Part shown: positions 7,781-16,073 of the stretch, one piece after another
Layout: every line of letters starts with the position of its first letter
How positions within the stretch are numbered: the first letter of the stretch is position 1
Source: CAJQND01 sp051010055
Lineage (GTDB): Bacteria; Pseudomonadota; Alphaproteobacteria; Rhizobiales; CAJQND01
Reading direction: 5' to 3'
Assembly (NCBI GenBank): GCA_051010055.1
Contig: JBPCVY010000033.1
Location: 1 to 25,636, forward strand
DNA length: 25,636 nucleotides
Program-made: the position numbers and the translations under genes
Notes under the pieces: model-generated
What the model was told of the DNA's origin: nothing
Database searches by the model: none
Seen by the model: only the letters and a program-made list of their open reading frames with translations

Positions 7781-8755
7781 GTGAAAGCTATACTATCTGA
7801 GAAGTGCGGACAGCCGGAGACGCTTGTACTGGCCGATATAGATGCCCCGCAACCTGGCCCCGGCGAAGTTGTGATTGATGTGGCAGCTGCTGCGCTCAAT
7901 TTTTTCGACACGCTTATTATTGAAGATAAGTACCAGTTCAAGCCTGAACGGCCATTTTCTCCCGGCGCTGAAGTTGCCGGTCACATATCCTCCATTGGTT
8001 CCGGCGTTGAGGGGCTGGGTGCGGGCGATGCGGTGATGGCCTATACCGCCTGGAACGGGTGCCGCGAACAGGTAGTCGTGAATGCCAATGTGGCCGTGCC
8101 CCTGCCAGATGGATTCGACATGGCCACTGCCTCCGGGCTTACGGTGACTTATGGAACCACGCTGCATGCCTTGCGCGACAGGGCCGACTTAAAGCCCGGC
8201 GAAACACTCGCGGTGCTGGGCGCATCAGGCGGGGTTGGCCAGGCCGCCGTTGAAATCGGCAGGGCCATGGGTGCGCGGGTTATCGCTTGTGCCTCTTCAC
8301 CGGAAAAACTTGAAATCTGCCGCACCCTTGGCGCCGATGAATTGCTCAACTACCGGGAGCAGGATTTGAAAAACGGCCTCAAGGAACTGACCGGCGGAAA
8401 GGGCGCCGATGTGGTCTATGACCCGGTTGGTGGTCCGCTTGCCGAGGCAGCGCTCCGGGCAACTGCTTGGGAAGGGCGCTTTTTGGTTATCGGTTTTGCC
8501 GCTGGTGAAATTCCCCGAATTCCTCTTAACCTGGTGTTGCTCAAGGGCTGTTCGGTTATTGGCGTGTTCTGGGGCTCGTTCGTTGAAAGAACCCCTGAAC
8601 GCCACCGCGCCAATATGCAGATGCTTATTGACTGGTGCAGCGAAGGTAAGGTGAAGCCGATTGTTGACAAGGTTTTCCCGCTTACCGAAACAACTTCGGC
8701 GTTGAATGTGCTTGCCAACCGGGAGGCCAAGGGCAAGGTGGTGATTGAAATGTGA
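7781..8755 (+). CDS. NADPH:quinone oxidoreductase-like zinc-free alcohol dehydrogenase (MDR family)
   Basis: A 324-aa medium-chain dehydrogenase/reductase. The N-terminal GroES-like domain carries the PGAEVAG block (61-67), and the Rossmann domain carries the GASGGVGQAA nucleotide loop (147-156) typical of NADPH-binding quinone oxidoreductases. The structural and catalytic zinc cysteines of classical alcohol dehydrogenases are absent. The VFWGSFVERTPE segment (about 264-275) is seen in the NADPH:quinone oxidoreductase 2 type often found near acyl-CoA genes. The start is a GTG with AAAGG about 10 bases upstream. The true substrate (quinone, enone or other carbonyl) is not determinable. It probably forms a soluble cytoplasmic dimer. 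Confidence 0.9.
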   Translation: MKAILSEKCGQPETLVLADIDAPQPGPGEVVIDVAAAALNFFDTLIIEDKYQFKPERPFSPGAEVAGHISSIGSGVEGLGAGDAVMAYTAWNGCREQVVVNANVAVPLPDGFDMATASGLTVTYGTTLHALRDRADLKPGETLAVLGASGGVGQAAVEIGRAMGARVIACASSPEKLEICRTLGADELLNYREQDLKNGLKELTGGKGADVVYDPVGGPLAEAALRATAWEGRFLVIGFAAGEIPRIPLNLVLLKGCSVIGVFWGSFVERTPERHRANMQMLIDWCSEGKVKPIVDKVFPLTETTSALNVLANREAKGKVVIEM

Positions 8756-8848
8756 TGTGCCGCCGTTGCAGGTTTTCCTTGCGTTCGGGAGCAATATTCA
8801 AACAATGGAGCCATAAGAAACAAAAACATCAATCCGCTGGGAGGAAGC

Positions 8849-9376
8849 ATGTTTGAACGCATTCTGGTCGCCATAGATGGCGGAGAGCAGTCCAAACCCG
8901 TGCTTGAGATGGCCTGTGCTTTGGCCGACAAGTATGATGCAAAACTTGGAATTGTGTACGTTGCAGAGCCGCAGGACGTAAGCGATGAACTCGTTCAGGT
9001 AGCTGAAATTGAAGGGGTAATTCGCGCACCAAGCTACAGCCAGTCATTGGAAAGCCTCGACTATATGGGCCGCAGCCGGATGCGCGATGAAATCCAGCAT
9101 GGCGCCGTCATCGGCCGCCTTGCCGAACAGGTGGGCCAGCAAGTGGTTGCCGAAGCCGAAGCTTTCACCAAAAGCCAAAACGTAAAGGCAGTGAAAACCT
9201 TTGTCCGTTCCGGCGATATTGCTGATGCCATTCTGGCGGTTGCCAATCAGGCAAAGGCGGACCTGATTGTGCTGGGCCATGAGCGCCGCTCAATGTTGCG
9301 ATCGCTCATTCACAAGAGCGTGGCGGAAGGTGTGAACAGCAAGGCGAAATGCCCCTGTCTCATCTTTGCAGCTTAG
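8849..9376 (+). CDS. Universal stress protein (UspA domain), degenerate ATP loop
   Basis: A 175-aa single-domain Usp. MFERILVAIDGG is the canonical first strand and phosphate-contact Asp, and LIVLGHERRS...KSVAEGVNSKAKCPCLIF is the canonical C-terminal half. In ATP-binding Usps the loop reads G-x2-G-x9-G(S/T); here only Gly143 is present, with Arg146 and Lys156 at the other two glycine positions, so nucleotide binding is doubtful. About 45 residues between strands 2 and 3 are longer than in the minimal fold. GGGAGGAAGC immediately before the ATG is a strong ribosome binding site. It ends in TAG, showing TAG is an ordinary stop in this genome. Confidence 0.9.
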   Translation: MFERILVAIDGGEQSKPVLEMACALADKYDAKLGIVYVAEPQDVSDELVQVAEIEGVIRAPSYSQSLESLDYMGRSRMRDEIQHGAVIGRLAEQVGQQVVAEAEAFTKSQNVKAVKTFVRSGDIADAILAVANQAKADLIVLGHERRSMLRSLIHKSVAEGVNSKAKCPCLIFAA

Positions 9377-9386
9377 GGCCCGTTGA

Positions 9387-9408
9387 GGTTCAGCGCGTGC
9401 GGTGAACC
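9387..9408. terminator. Weak hairpin between convergent uspA-like and polysaccharide lyase-like genes
   Basis: GGTTCA (9387-9392) and TGAACC (9403-9408) form a 6-bp stem with a 10-base loop, placed between two convergent stop codons. There is no U-run on either strand, so it is at best a weak or factor-assisted terminator. The position is the main argument. Confidence 0.25.
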
Positions 9409-9425
9409 CGAACAGTCTCTATCGC

Positions 9426-10301
9426 TTATCTATCATTTATGACCATGCGGTCATCGCCATCATTGAAGGTGATGGGTTTCAACGCGCCTGCGGAAAATCT
9501 AAAGCCCCGTTTGCGCAAGAATGCCTCATCTGGCGCGTGCATCCGGTCATAAAACGCATGATGGATTGTGAGCGGCCAGCTGTTGCTGTCACTTGGATAA
9601 AGCCCGTATTTGAAGTGGGGCGCAAAACCATTTTGGGTGATGTAGTTGTTGCGGCCTTCACAGTGCAGCACGTGATCTCCATTGAATACCAAGTCGATTG
9701 AGCCGTTTTCTTTCGCTGACCAGCGCACCAATAGTTCCAGGTGATGCCACCTGTTGCGGCGCAGGTTCTTGATGCGCAGAGGCTTTCGCTGCAGGGCGTA
9801 GGCGCTGAGATCATCTTTTTCCGGGACGTCGAAATTCAAGGTGATATCAAAGTGCCGCCAGCCCCGGTATCTCAATGCAATCTGCGGTTTGTGGCCTGCA
9901 TCGGGCGTATGGAACTGGCCGATCAGCACCGACTTGTCATGGTCCAGCAGAATGTTTGTAGGGATGAGGAACGCCAAGCTGTAGTAAATCTGCTCACCTT
10001 CATCGGGCAGGCATAGGTCAGCCACCTCTGCGCGGTAGCCATGGGCTATGAAATCCCCAACGGCCCAGGTGATGCGCACGGCATGATGATCAATGCCAGG
10101 ATCAAGCAGCGCAGCCACCAGGTCCTTGGACACAAAACGCGACATGTCATAGCTGGATTTCGTAAAGCCATTGGAGATGTCGAAATCCTTCCGAATGTCC
10201 ATGCATCGCGGATAGCCTTTGGGCGGGTCGCGAACAGGCTGTGCCGTTGCCGCAAACGCTGACGCCAAAAGAAAAACCACAACCAGATGAAATGGGTTCA
10301 T
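9426..10301 (-). CDS. Secreted polysaccharide lyase-like protein (heparin lyase I-type jelly roll)
   Basis: The preferred product is 291 aa from the ATG at 10301, which has GGGAAA a few bases upstream and starts a signal peptide (MNPFHLVVVFLLASAFAATA). The longer frame to 10391 would overlap the P450 stop and bury the signal peptide. The mature protein has the layout of the Polysacc_lyase (PF14099) family: YYSLAFLIPTN (106-116), IGQFH (127-131), PQIALRYRG (139-147), WHHLELLVRWS (185-195), IDLVFNG (202-208) and a FKYGLYP strand (230-236). Family members cleave acidic glycans or are distant jelly-roll relatives of unknown activity. Catalytic residues cannot be assigned confidently. It is the last gene of a minus-strand run, 38 bases after the P450 gene. 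Confidence 0.7.
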   Translation of the reverse strand: MNPFHLVVVFLLASAFAATAQPVRDPPKGYPRCMDIRKDFDISNGFTKSSYDMSRFVSKDLVAALLDPGIDHHAVRITWAVGDFIAHGYRAEVADLCLPDEGEQIYYSLAFLIPTNILLDHDKSVLIGQFHTPDAGHKPQIALRYRGWRHFDITLNFDVPEKDDLSAYALQRKPLRIKNLRRNRWHHLELLVRWSAKENGSIDLVFNGDHVLHCEGRNNYITQNGFAPHFKYGLYPSDSNSWPLTIHHAFYDRMHAPDEAFLRKRGFRFSAGALKPITFNDGDDRMVINDR

Positions 10302-10339
10302 TTTGAGTTTCCCAGCAACGAGCATGCAACGAACTATGC

Positions 10340-11521
10340 CTAATTGTTCTCCCAAATACACGGCAGGTTCAAAACACCGCGAAACGCCCATCCGCCAATC
10401 TTTATCTCAGCAGAAGGGTCAATACGCAGACTTTTCAAGCGGGCGAAAACACTTGGCAGCGCAACGGCAGCCACCATCTCCCTTGAAGCCCAGGCGCCGG
10501 CGCAAAAATGCGGACCGGCACCAAAAGCGATGCTTTTCGAAGCATCCCGCGTGATGTCGAACTTTTCCGGGTTATTGAAATGTGTCTCGTCCCTGTTGGC
10601 CGAACCGAACATGAAAAACACCCTGTCTTCCGGTTCCAGCTCAATGCCCTGAACGCTGGCTTTCTTTGCGATGCGCCGCGGCGACATGCCTATGGGCGAA
10701 ATCCATCTTGCATACTCTTCGAAAACCTGCGCCCAGCTCACCTCGCCAGAGCGGGCCATCTCCAGCTGGTCAGGATGGGTGAGCAGCGCCCAGATGGCGC
10801 CGGCAATGGCATCGCGTGGCTCGTTCTGCCCGCCACTGATGGCAAGCTTTATGTTGGCGCGTACCTTTTCCTCTTCGAGCCCGGCTTCCATCATAACGCT
10901 CAGTAACGAAAGGTTCGGTTCTTTCCGGAGAACCGGCATCATGCCGTCGATGGCTGCATCAATTGCGGCGGTGGCGCCGTGGCAGCGGGCCTCAACTTCC
11001 TTATCGCTGGCATAGTTTGCGATGCCGTCAATCATGGCCTGCGACCAGGCATCCATTTCGCTGTAGGTAATGTTGGTGAGGCCGGTGACCAGCTTCAGGC
11101 ATTCACCTGAAAGGGGCAGCGCGAAAGCGGCGCACAAATCTGCCCGGCCGGCAGGTTCCAATTCGTCGAGAATCTCATCGGCCTTTTCCTGGAACTGGGC
11201 CGACCAATGCTGCTTGACGGTTTTGGGCGAAACGCTCGGGAAAATTACCTTGCGCTCGGCTAGATGCTCCTCGCCATCCTTGCGCATCATATTGTGACCC
11301 ATCAACTTGTTCATCAGCCCTTCGGGTTGATGGGAGCTGAAAATGTCGATTTGTTTTTCATAAACCGCAATGTCGTCGCGGCGGGTAAACAAGATGCTGC
11401 CCAGTTGCGGTACATAGGCAATCGGCGCTTCGGCCCGCATTCTGGCAAGCGCCGGGTATGGATCGCTCCAGAACTCTTCAAGGTCAATATCAAAGCGCGG
11501 TGCGTTGCTCATGCAGCTCAT
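10340..11521 (-). CDS. Cytochrome P450
   Basis: A 393-aa soluble bacterial P450. The heme loop is FGAGPHFCAG, with Cys340 as the thiolate ligand, and the K-helix EXXR is EYAR (269-272) with its partner Arg in SPRR. The I-helix reads ISGGQNEPRD (228-237): where most P450s have an acid-Thr pair for proton delivery, this one has Asn233-Glu234, a variant I recall from some alphaproteobacterial and actinobacterial families. Substrate cannot be predicted. No ferredoxin or ferredoxin reductase gene is in the window, so electrons must come from elsewhere. The start could be codon 1 or Met4. It lies 31 bases after the GFA gene and 38 bases before the lyase-like gene on the same strand. Confidence 0.94.
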   Translation of the reverse strand: MSCMSNAPRFDIDLEEFWSDPYPALARMRAEAPIAYVPQLGSILFTRRDDIAVYEKQIDIFSSHQPEGLMNKLMGHNMMRKDGEEHLAERKVIFPSVSPKTVKQHWSAQFQEKADEILDELEPAGRADLCAAFALPLSGECLKLVTGLTNITYSEMDAWSQAMIDGIANYASDKEVEARCHGATAAIDAAIDGMMPVLRKEPNLSLLSVMMEAGLEEEKVRANIKLAISGGQNEPRDAIAGAIWALLTHPDQLEMARSGEVSWAQVFEEYARWISPIGMSPRRIAKKASVQGIELEPEDRVFFMFGSANRDETHFNNPEKFDITRDASKSIAFGAGPHFCAGAWASREMVAAVALPSVFARLKSLRIDPSAEIKIGGWAFRGVLNLPCIWENN

Positions 11522-11552
11522 ACTGGCTGAGATTGCATCGCAGGAAAAGCCA

Positions 11553-11957
11553 CTATTGTTTATCGTGCTTTGTAATTTCGGGGATGTCGCCCAGCCAGTG
11601 CTGCGCGGACCGCGTCCAGTATTGGACTTTCGGCACGAACTGCTCGCGCTGGCGCACGGTTCCCAATCTTACATTCAGGATCTTGGGGTGTTCCTCTGCT
11701 GCACCTGCATAAATAGGCGTGCCGCATTCAGGGCAAAATGTCTGTAGGCGCCGGTTGCCGCTATCGCCGGTTTTTGTATAGGTTTTTGGTTCGCCGCTCA
11801 AAAGCTGGAAAGTTGCAGCATCGACGATGGCCAGCGTGCGGAATGCCGAGCCGGACATATTCTGGCAATCGGTACAGTGGCAAATGCCCACCTTTTCAGG
11901 ATCAAGCTCTGCTTCAAACGAAATGTGCCCGCAATGGCACTGGCCATCGATCTTCAT
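11553..11957 (-). CDS. GFA family zinc protein (glutathione-dependent formaldehyde-activating enzyme-like / CENP-V fold)
   Basis: A 134-aa beta-rich zinc protein. The seven metal cysteines are arranged as in the family: CXC (Cys7, Cys9), CXCXXC (Cys26, 28, 31) and CXXC (Cys75, Cys78). The founding member, Paracoccus Gfa, was reported to speed S-hydroxymethylglutathione formation, but most homologues have no shown activity, so a formaldehyde role is only a possibility. GGAGG (complement of 11968-11972) stands 10 bases before the ATG. It sits between the HupE-like gene and the P450 gene with gaps of about 31-33 bases, so cotranscription is likely. Confidence 0.9.
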   Translation of the reverse strand: MKIDGQCHCGHISFEAELDPEKVGICHCTDCQNMSGSAFRTLAIVDAATFQLLSGEPKTYTKTGDSGNRRLQTFCPECGTPIYAGAAEEHPKILNVRLGTVRQREQFVPKVQYWTRSAQHWLGDIPEITKHDKQ

Positions 11958-11990
11958 GAACTTGGTACCTCCTGCCAGCTGGAAATGCTG

Positions 11991-13289
11991 CTAAATCGTT
12001 GCCACTACAGATAAGGCGCGCTCGCCGGTCCAGTAAAGCGCAATCGCCGCGCAGGCGCCCGCAATACCCCAGCTTGTTACCCGCCAGGCCTGCATGCTTG
12101 CTCTCTGGACAAGGCGGAACACCGGCCAGGCAAGGGCAACAATGAAAATCTGTCCGATTTCAACGCCCACATTGAACGCCAACAGGCTCTGCCAGATATC
12201 GGGTGATGTGACCTGTAAAATCTCATGGAGAACGAATGAAAATCCAAGGCCATGCAACAGGCCAATGGCGCAGGTAACCAGGAACATTGTGCGCTCGCCG
12301 CCTTCCGGTTTTGAGCGCGGCGCAACGGCAATGACAGCGGCATAGACTATCGACAGGGCAATGCCGGTTTCGACCGCCGGCACAAACCATGCCCCCGATG
12401 GCACAAATCCAAAGAAGCCTGCCGACAAGGTGACGCTGTGGCCAATGGTGAAGCCGGTTACCCGCCACAAAAGGCTTTTAAGGCTCGTGGCCCCCAACAC
12501 CAGGCAAATTACGAACAGGACGTGATCAACGCCTTCCAGAATGTGCCGGATACCTTCTTTGATGAATGTCCAGACCGCTGCCAGTGCTGAGCGGGAAATG
12601 GTGACCGGTTGATCCAAAAGCCCGCGCTGGCGGAACACTTCGGTGCCACCGGGGTGGTAGTCGAGAATGAGGTTTGCGGTTTTTTCCTGCCCCGGCAGTT
12701 CGGGGTTGAGGGTGCTTGAAAAGGAATAGCTGTAGACGGGCCCATCAGTTGGAAAAAACAGGGCCAGATCAACAACCGTATCACCCACATAAAGCGGAGC
12801 GGTTTCCGCAATAACCGGAGAACTGGAGATTGCCTTTCTGGCTTCGACAAGTGTGGCAAAATCTGGCTGTGTGCCGACCCGGTGAAGGCGCACAGCGTCA
12901 ACCTTACCCTCAAGCCGGGCACCGTTAGTGCTGAGGTTCAGCCCTTCAAGTGCAAAAGCGCCGAGGCCGCCGGGTTTTTCCTTCACCGCTGCTGGGTCAA
13001 CATAGTGAACCAGTTTGCCCTCTTCTTCTTTGTTCGTTGTGAAGGGGGCTGGCGCAGGCAATCCATCTTCTCCAACCCGGCCGATGCGGTCCGCCACAAG
13101 ATAGGGCATTGGCATGCGGGCAAAGACTTTCAGTCCTTTTTCGTGGTGCTCCACATGGAAGATGCGCACGTTCAGGTTCAACAGGAAGTGAGCGCCCGCC
13201 GCCGTCATTGTCAGCGCAATTACAACAAGGACCAGAGCGGCAATGCCGCTTGCACGCTGTCCGGTTCGGGTGTCAAAAAAAAACGGCAC
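11991..13289 (-). CDS. HupE/UreJ-like multi-histidine membrane protein with periplasmic N-terminal domain
   Basis: The frame is open to 13472, but the upstream gene ends at 13294, and a GTG at 13289 with AGGAAAG 8 bases before it gives a sensible 432-aa start four bases after that stop. Residues 14-37 are the first membrane helix; about 40-235 form a periplasmic domain; the rest is a bundle of about six to seven helices. Conserved polar residues match the HupE_UreJ_2 family: GIRHILEGVDH (His249, Asp255, His256), FTIGHS (His284), VETGIALS (Glu307), GLLHGLGF (His346) and FNVGVEIGQ (Glu377). HupE relatives move nickel or cobalt, but metal and direction are unproven here. A run of nine T directly follows the second codon. 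The partner 618-aa gene is coupled upstream. Confidence 0.85.
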   Translation of the reverse strand: MPFFFDTRTGQRASGIAALVLVVIALTMTAAGAHFLLNLNVRIFHVEHHEKGLKVFARMPMPYLVADRIGRVGEDGLPAPAPFTTNKEEEGKLVHYVDPAAVKEKPGGLGAFALEGLNLSTNGARLEGKVDAVRLHRVGTQPDFATLVEARKAISSSPVIAETAPLYVGDTVVDLALFFPTDGPVYSYSFSSTLNPELPGQEKTANLILDYHPGGTEVFRQRGLLDQPVTISRSALAAVWTFIKEGIRHILEGVDHVLFVICLVLGATSLKSLLWRVTGFTIGHSVTLSAGFFGFVPSGAWFVPAVETGIALSIVYAAVIAVAPRSKPEGGERTMFLVTCAIGLLHGLGFSFVLHEILQVTSPDIWQSLLAFNVGVEIGQIFIVALAWPVFRLVQRASMQAWRVTSWGIAGACAAIALYWTGERALSVVATI

Positions 13290-13293
13290 GCGA

Positions 13294-15150
13294 TCAACTT
13301 TCCTGCTTGGCGTCGACAACGGTGATGTTTGCAAGTTTCCAGGTCCCGTCTTTTTCCACAAGCTCCAGCAGCGCGCGGAATTTGATCGTGCGCCGGTGAG
13401 TGTGGCCCCAGTGACCCGCTTGCGCCTTTGCCGTCCATTGGGCCAATGACCGGAAACCGTCCTTGCCATCAAGAGGGGTCAGTTCGGCAAGTTCGAGATT
13501 TTCGATTTCTGCAACCTTGGCAATGCCGCCACCTGCCACCTTTATGGCGAGCGCTTCTTCCAGCTCTGTTTCAACCTCCTTGAGACCTTCTTCATCGACG
13601 ATTACAGATAACGACCGGCTGCGCGCTCCCGGGTCGATTTCAAGGAATGCGTGATTTACGTTGGTCAAAATACCATCAATAATTTGCTTTGAGGCCGCCT
13701 CATCTGGCGCACCGCTCAAGGGCAGGCGCACATCCCAAACGGCAGTGGAGCGGGCAAGAAATGCACCAACAATGCAGACCGCAACTCCTGCCGCCCATGC
13801 CCCACGATGCGCTGACTTTTGGCGGAATGCGAAAACCGTGGCGCCGATCGCCATTAAAACAAGGAGGAGCGAAACTACGGGAACTGCAAACGATGAAGAG
13901 GTTTCCACCACCACAGGTTCCACCGAAGGTTCCTTGTACTTTAAAAGAAAATTACGCCATTCGATGACCGGGTCATCATAACGCACTATGCCTGCCAACG
14001 GGCCTGCGGGGTCGATGGTGGTTGCAGGCAGGGATTTGATGCGATCAGAGAAAAGCTCCCAGTCAACAGCGATGTTTTTCGGGATGTGCTTGATGGGATA
14101 GGACAGAATGATGCCCAGTATAGCGGCGTTGTGGTCGATTGGTTTATCACCTTCAAGCACCTGAAGGCCGGAAAGCGAAACGGTCAAAAACGCCGCCCGA
14201 GCCGATGCGGGTTTTGTCGCCTCACCGTCAATCTTCAAGGGGTTGCGGCCCATGAAGAACTCTTTTGCGATTTCCTTTAGCCGCTTTTGATCATTCGGGT
14301 TGAGTTCTTCTTTGCCTTCCACGTCCAGCTCCACCCATTCCTGGAGATCGCGAATGCGGATAAGCACTTCATGGCGCACCTCGCGCGGCTCCACGTAGAG
14401 AAACGACATGAGCGCAGATTTGTGGTGGCGCTTTAGATTTGGATTTTCAAACTTTGTGTACCAGGGGTCATCCCAGTCGAGCTTGATCTGTGCCGGCGCG
14501 GTGAGATAACGGAAATCGATAATGGGCACCGCCTTATGATAGGCGATAAAACCAATTGTCACTGTCGGGCGACCCTCTTCGTTCATCGGGGGCACGATTG
14601 TGAGGGTTTCAGGTTTGCCGGTGAAGGGATAGTCCAGCTCCACAAAAAGCACCCTTTTATCTTTTGGCGCTTCGGGAACCTTCCGGCGTGTATACGGATT
14701 GATGATTCCGGCAAATGGCGAAAACCGGTCTTTTCGAAGCCGCGGCTCGGCGCGCTTTAATTCCACCGGCAGATGTTCACCGTCAGGCCCAATGACTTTC
14801 AGCTGATTTGTGGCAAAAGATTTCACCCTTTCTTCAAGGGGCGGCCGGTTGGCTACCGCGTCCGATTTCAATAGGGCATCGGGCACCAACTCCTTAAACT
14901 GCGGCAGATTCTGGATATAGATTTCAAGCGCCATGCGGACGCGGTCATCCAGCACCGTGATCTCGGCAATGTTGGGGGCGGTTTCAGCCCCGGTTAGATT
15001 GACCCAGTCTGCGCGGACGGCCTGTACTTGGGCAAAAACAAGCGCCAGCGCGGCAAAAACCACGTTCCTCACTGCTCTTGAAAACCCTATGTTGTTAGGT
15101 GAGCCGGTTTCATCGCCCGGATTTTGCTTTTGTGATTGGTTCATTTTCAT
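13294..15150 (-). CDS. Large periplasm-facing membrane protein, partner of the HupE-like gene, family not recognised
   Basis: I do not recognise this 618-aa protein. From the ATG at 15150 it has a long basic N-terminus, then a signal or anchor helix (about 26-45) ending before RADW. A roughly 370-residue beta-rich region follows, with two strong membrane helices at about 421-443 and 450-468 separated by a basic loop (RQKSAHRG). By the positive-inside rule that loop is cytoplasmic, so both large domains would be periplasmic. The C-terminal about 130 residues (IIDGILTNVNHAFLEID...WKLANITVVD) look like a small alpha/beta domain, possibly NTF2-like, a weak guess. An ATG at 15144 or a TTG at 15165 are alternative starts. 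Its stop is four bases from the HupE-like start, so they are coupled and may form one complex. Confidence 0.78.
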   Translation of the reverse strand: MKMNQSQKQNPGDETGSPNNIGFSRAVRNVVFAALALVFAQVQAVRADWVNLTGAETAPNIAEITVLDDRVRMALEIYIQNLPQFKELVPDALLKSDAVANRPPLEERVKSFATNQLKVIGPDGEHLPVELKRAEPRLRKDRFSPFAGIINPYTRRKVPEAPKDKRVLFVELDYPFTGKPETLTIVPPMNEEGRPTVTIGFIAYHKAVPIIDFRYLTAPAQIKLDWDDPWYTKFENPNLKRHHKSALMSFLYVEPREVRHEVLIRIRDLQEWVELDVEGKEELNPNDQKRLKEIAKEFFMGRNPLKIDGEATKPASARAAFLTVSLSGLQVLEGDKPIDHNAAILGIILSYPIKHIPKNIAVDWELFSDRIKSLPATTIDPAGPLAGIVRYDDPVIEWRNFLLKYKEPSVEPVVVETSSSFAVPVVSLLLVLMAIGATVFAFRQKSAHRGAWAAGVAVCIVGAFLARSTAVWDVRLPLSGAPDEAASKQIIDGILTNVNHAFLEIDPGARSRSLSVIVDEEGLKEVETELEEALAIKVAGGGIAKVAEIENLELAELTPLDGKDGFRSLAQWTAKAQAGHWGHTHRRTIKFRALLELVEKDGTWKLANITVVDAKQES

Positions 15151-15210
15151 AGAAAAACTGATCAACTGAATAATGCAACAGGTTTGTTCAAGGAAATTTC
15201 GGGTAAACGA
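15151..15210. promoter_or_regulatory. Divergent promoter region between the 618-aa gene and the DUF1194 gene
   Basis: About 60 A/T-rich bases separate the two outward-facing starts, so promoters for both the minus-strand five-gene run and the plus-strand DUF1194 gene must lie here or overlap the coding ends. I could not pick reliable -35/-10 boxes. A TGATCA palindrome occurs near 15160. Confidence 0.4.
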
Positions 15211-15999
15211 ATGAAAATGCGCGCTGTATGTCTTATAATCTACTTGAGTGTGTTTTGGTTCGCTCAGTTTTTCTCGACCTACGCGAGCGCGGATACAGGC
15301 GAGGTCGATCTAGAGCTGGTGCTGGCGGTTGATGCGTCGGGCAGTGTCGATCCTGATGAATTCAACCTGCAGCTCAATGGAATTGCCACGGGCATTTCCG
15401 ATGAAGGAGTTATCGCCGCCATCAAGCAAGGCCCGAAAGGGCGCATTGCCATAAACCTCATTGTGTGGGCGGAAGCTGGCTATCCGAAACAGACCAGCGG
15501 CTGGATGGTGATAGGCTCTGCACAAGACGCCCGCGCAGTTGCCGCCAAAATTGCCGGTTTCCCGCGCAAGGTTTCAGGTGGCACAGGCTTGGGTGACGGG
15601 CTTGCGGTGGCCATCCGCTCGTTTGATGAAAACCTATTCAATGCGGAACGCCGGGTTGTCGATGTTTCCGGAGATGGGCGTGAGACCACACCGCGCAATT
15701 TTACCGTACAGCTCAACCAGGCGCGGGCCATGGCCTATGCTCGTAGTGTGACAGTCAACGCACTGGCAATTTTAAACGAGGATCGCGAGCTTGATACCTA
15801 CTATCGCGAGAACCTTCAAACCGGCAGGGGCAGCTTTGTTGTGGCGGTTGCCCGATATGAAGATTTCGCCGAAGCCATGCGCAAAAAGCTTCTGCGGGAA
15901 ATCACCTATCGGCCCAAAGTTTCAGAAGGCCGCCGGCACGACAAGTTTCGGCACGTGGAATTGGCTTTGCCTGAACTGAACAGTTCCCGCCAGAAATAA
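15211..15999 (+). CDS. DUF1194 domain secreted protein (von Willebrand A-like)
   Basis: The preferred product is 262 aa from the ATG at 15211, which begins a signal peptide (MKMRAVCLIIYLSVFWFAQF...YASA); the longer frame to 15136 overlaps the divergent gene's start region. The mature part is a DUF1194 (PF06707) domain. LELVLAVDASGSVD carries a DxSxS metal-ion-dependent adhesion site (Asp41, Ser43, Ser45), GGTGLGDG (123-130) supplies the usual Thr, and VVDVSGDGRE (149-158) the second Asp. This is the layout of a vWA ligand-binding fold, so a periplasmic binding or scaffold role is likely, partner unknown. An AAGGAAA (15190-15196) lies 14 bases upstream, so initiation signals are mediocre. The DUF3604 gene follows on the same strand after 74 bases. 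Confidence 0.87.
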   Translation: MKMRAVCLIIYLSVFWFAQFFSTYASADTGEVDLELVLAVDASGSVDPDEFNLQLNGIATGISDEGVIAAIKQGPKGRIAINLIVWAEAGYPKQTSGWMVIGSAQDARAVAAKIAGFPRKVSGGTGLGDGLAVAIRSFDENLFNAERRVVDVSGDGRETTPRNFTVQLNQARAMAYARSVTVNALAILNEDRELDTYYRENLQTGRGSFVVAVARYEDFAEAMRKKLLREITYRPKVSEGRRHDKFRHVELALPELNSSRQK

Positions 16000-16073
16000 G
16001 AAGTTTTCTGCCTTAATTCTGCAAGAAAAGACGGCAAACATGGCCGGAACAACTGAAAAGGGAGGGTATTGAG

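Noticed and set aside
13290..13472. N-terminal extension of the HupE-like frame
   Set aside because: It lies entirely inside the upstream 618-aa gene in another frame; the GTG at 13289 with a ribosome binding site explains the start.
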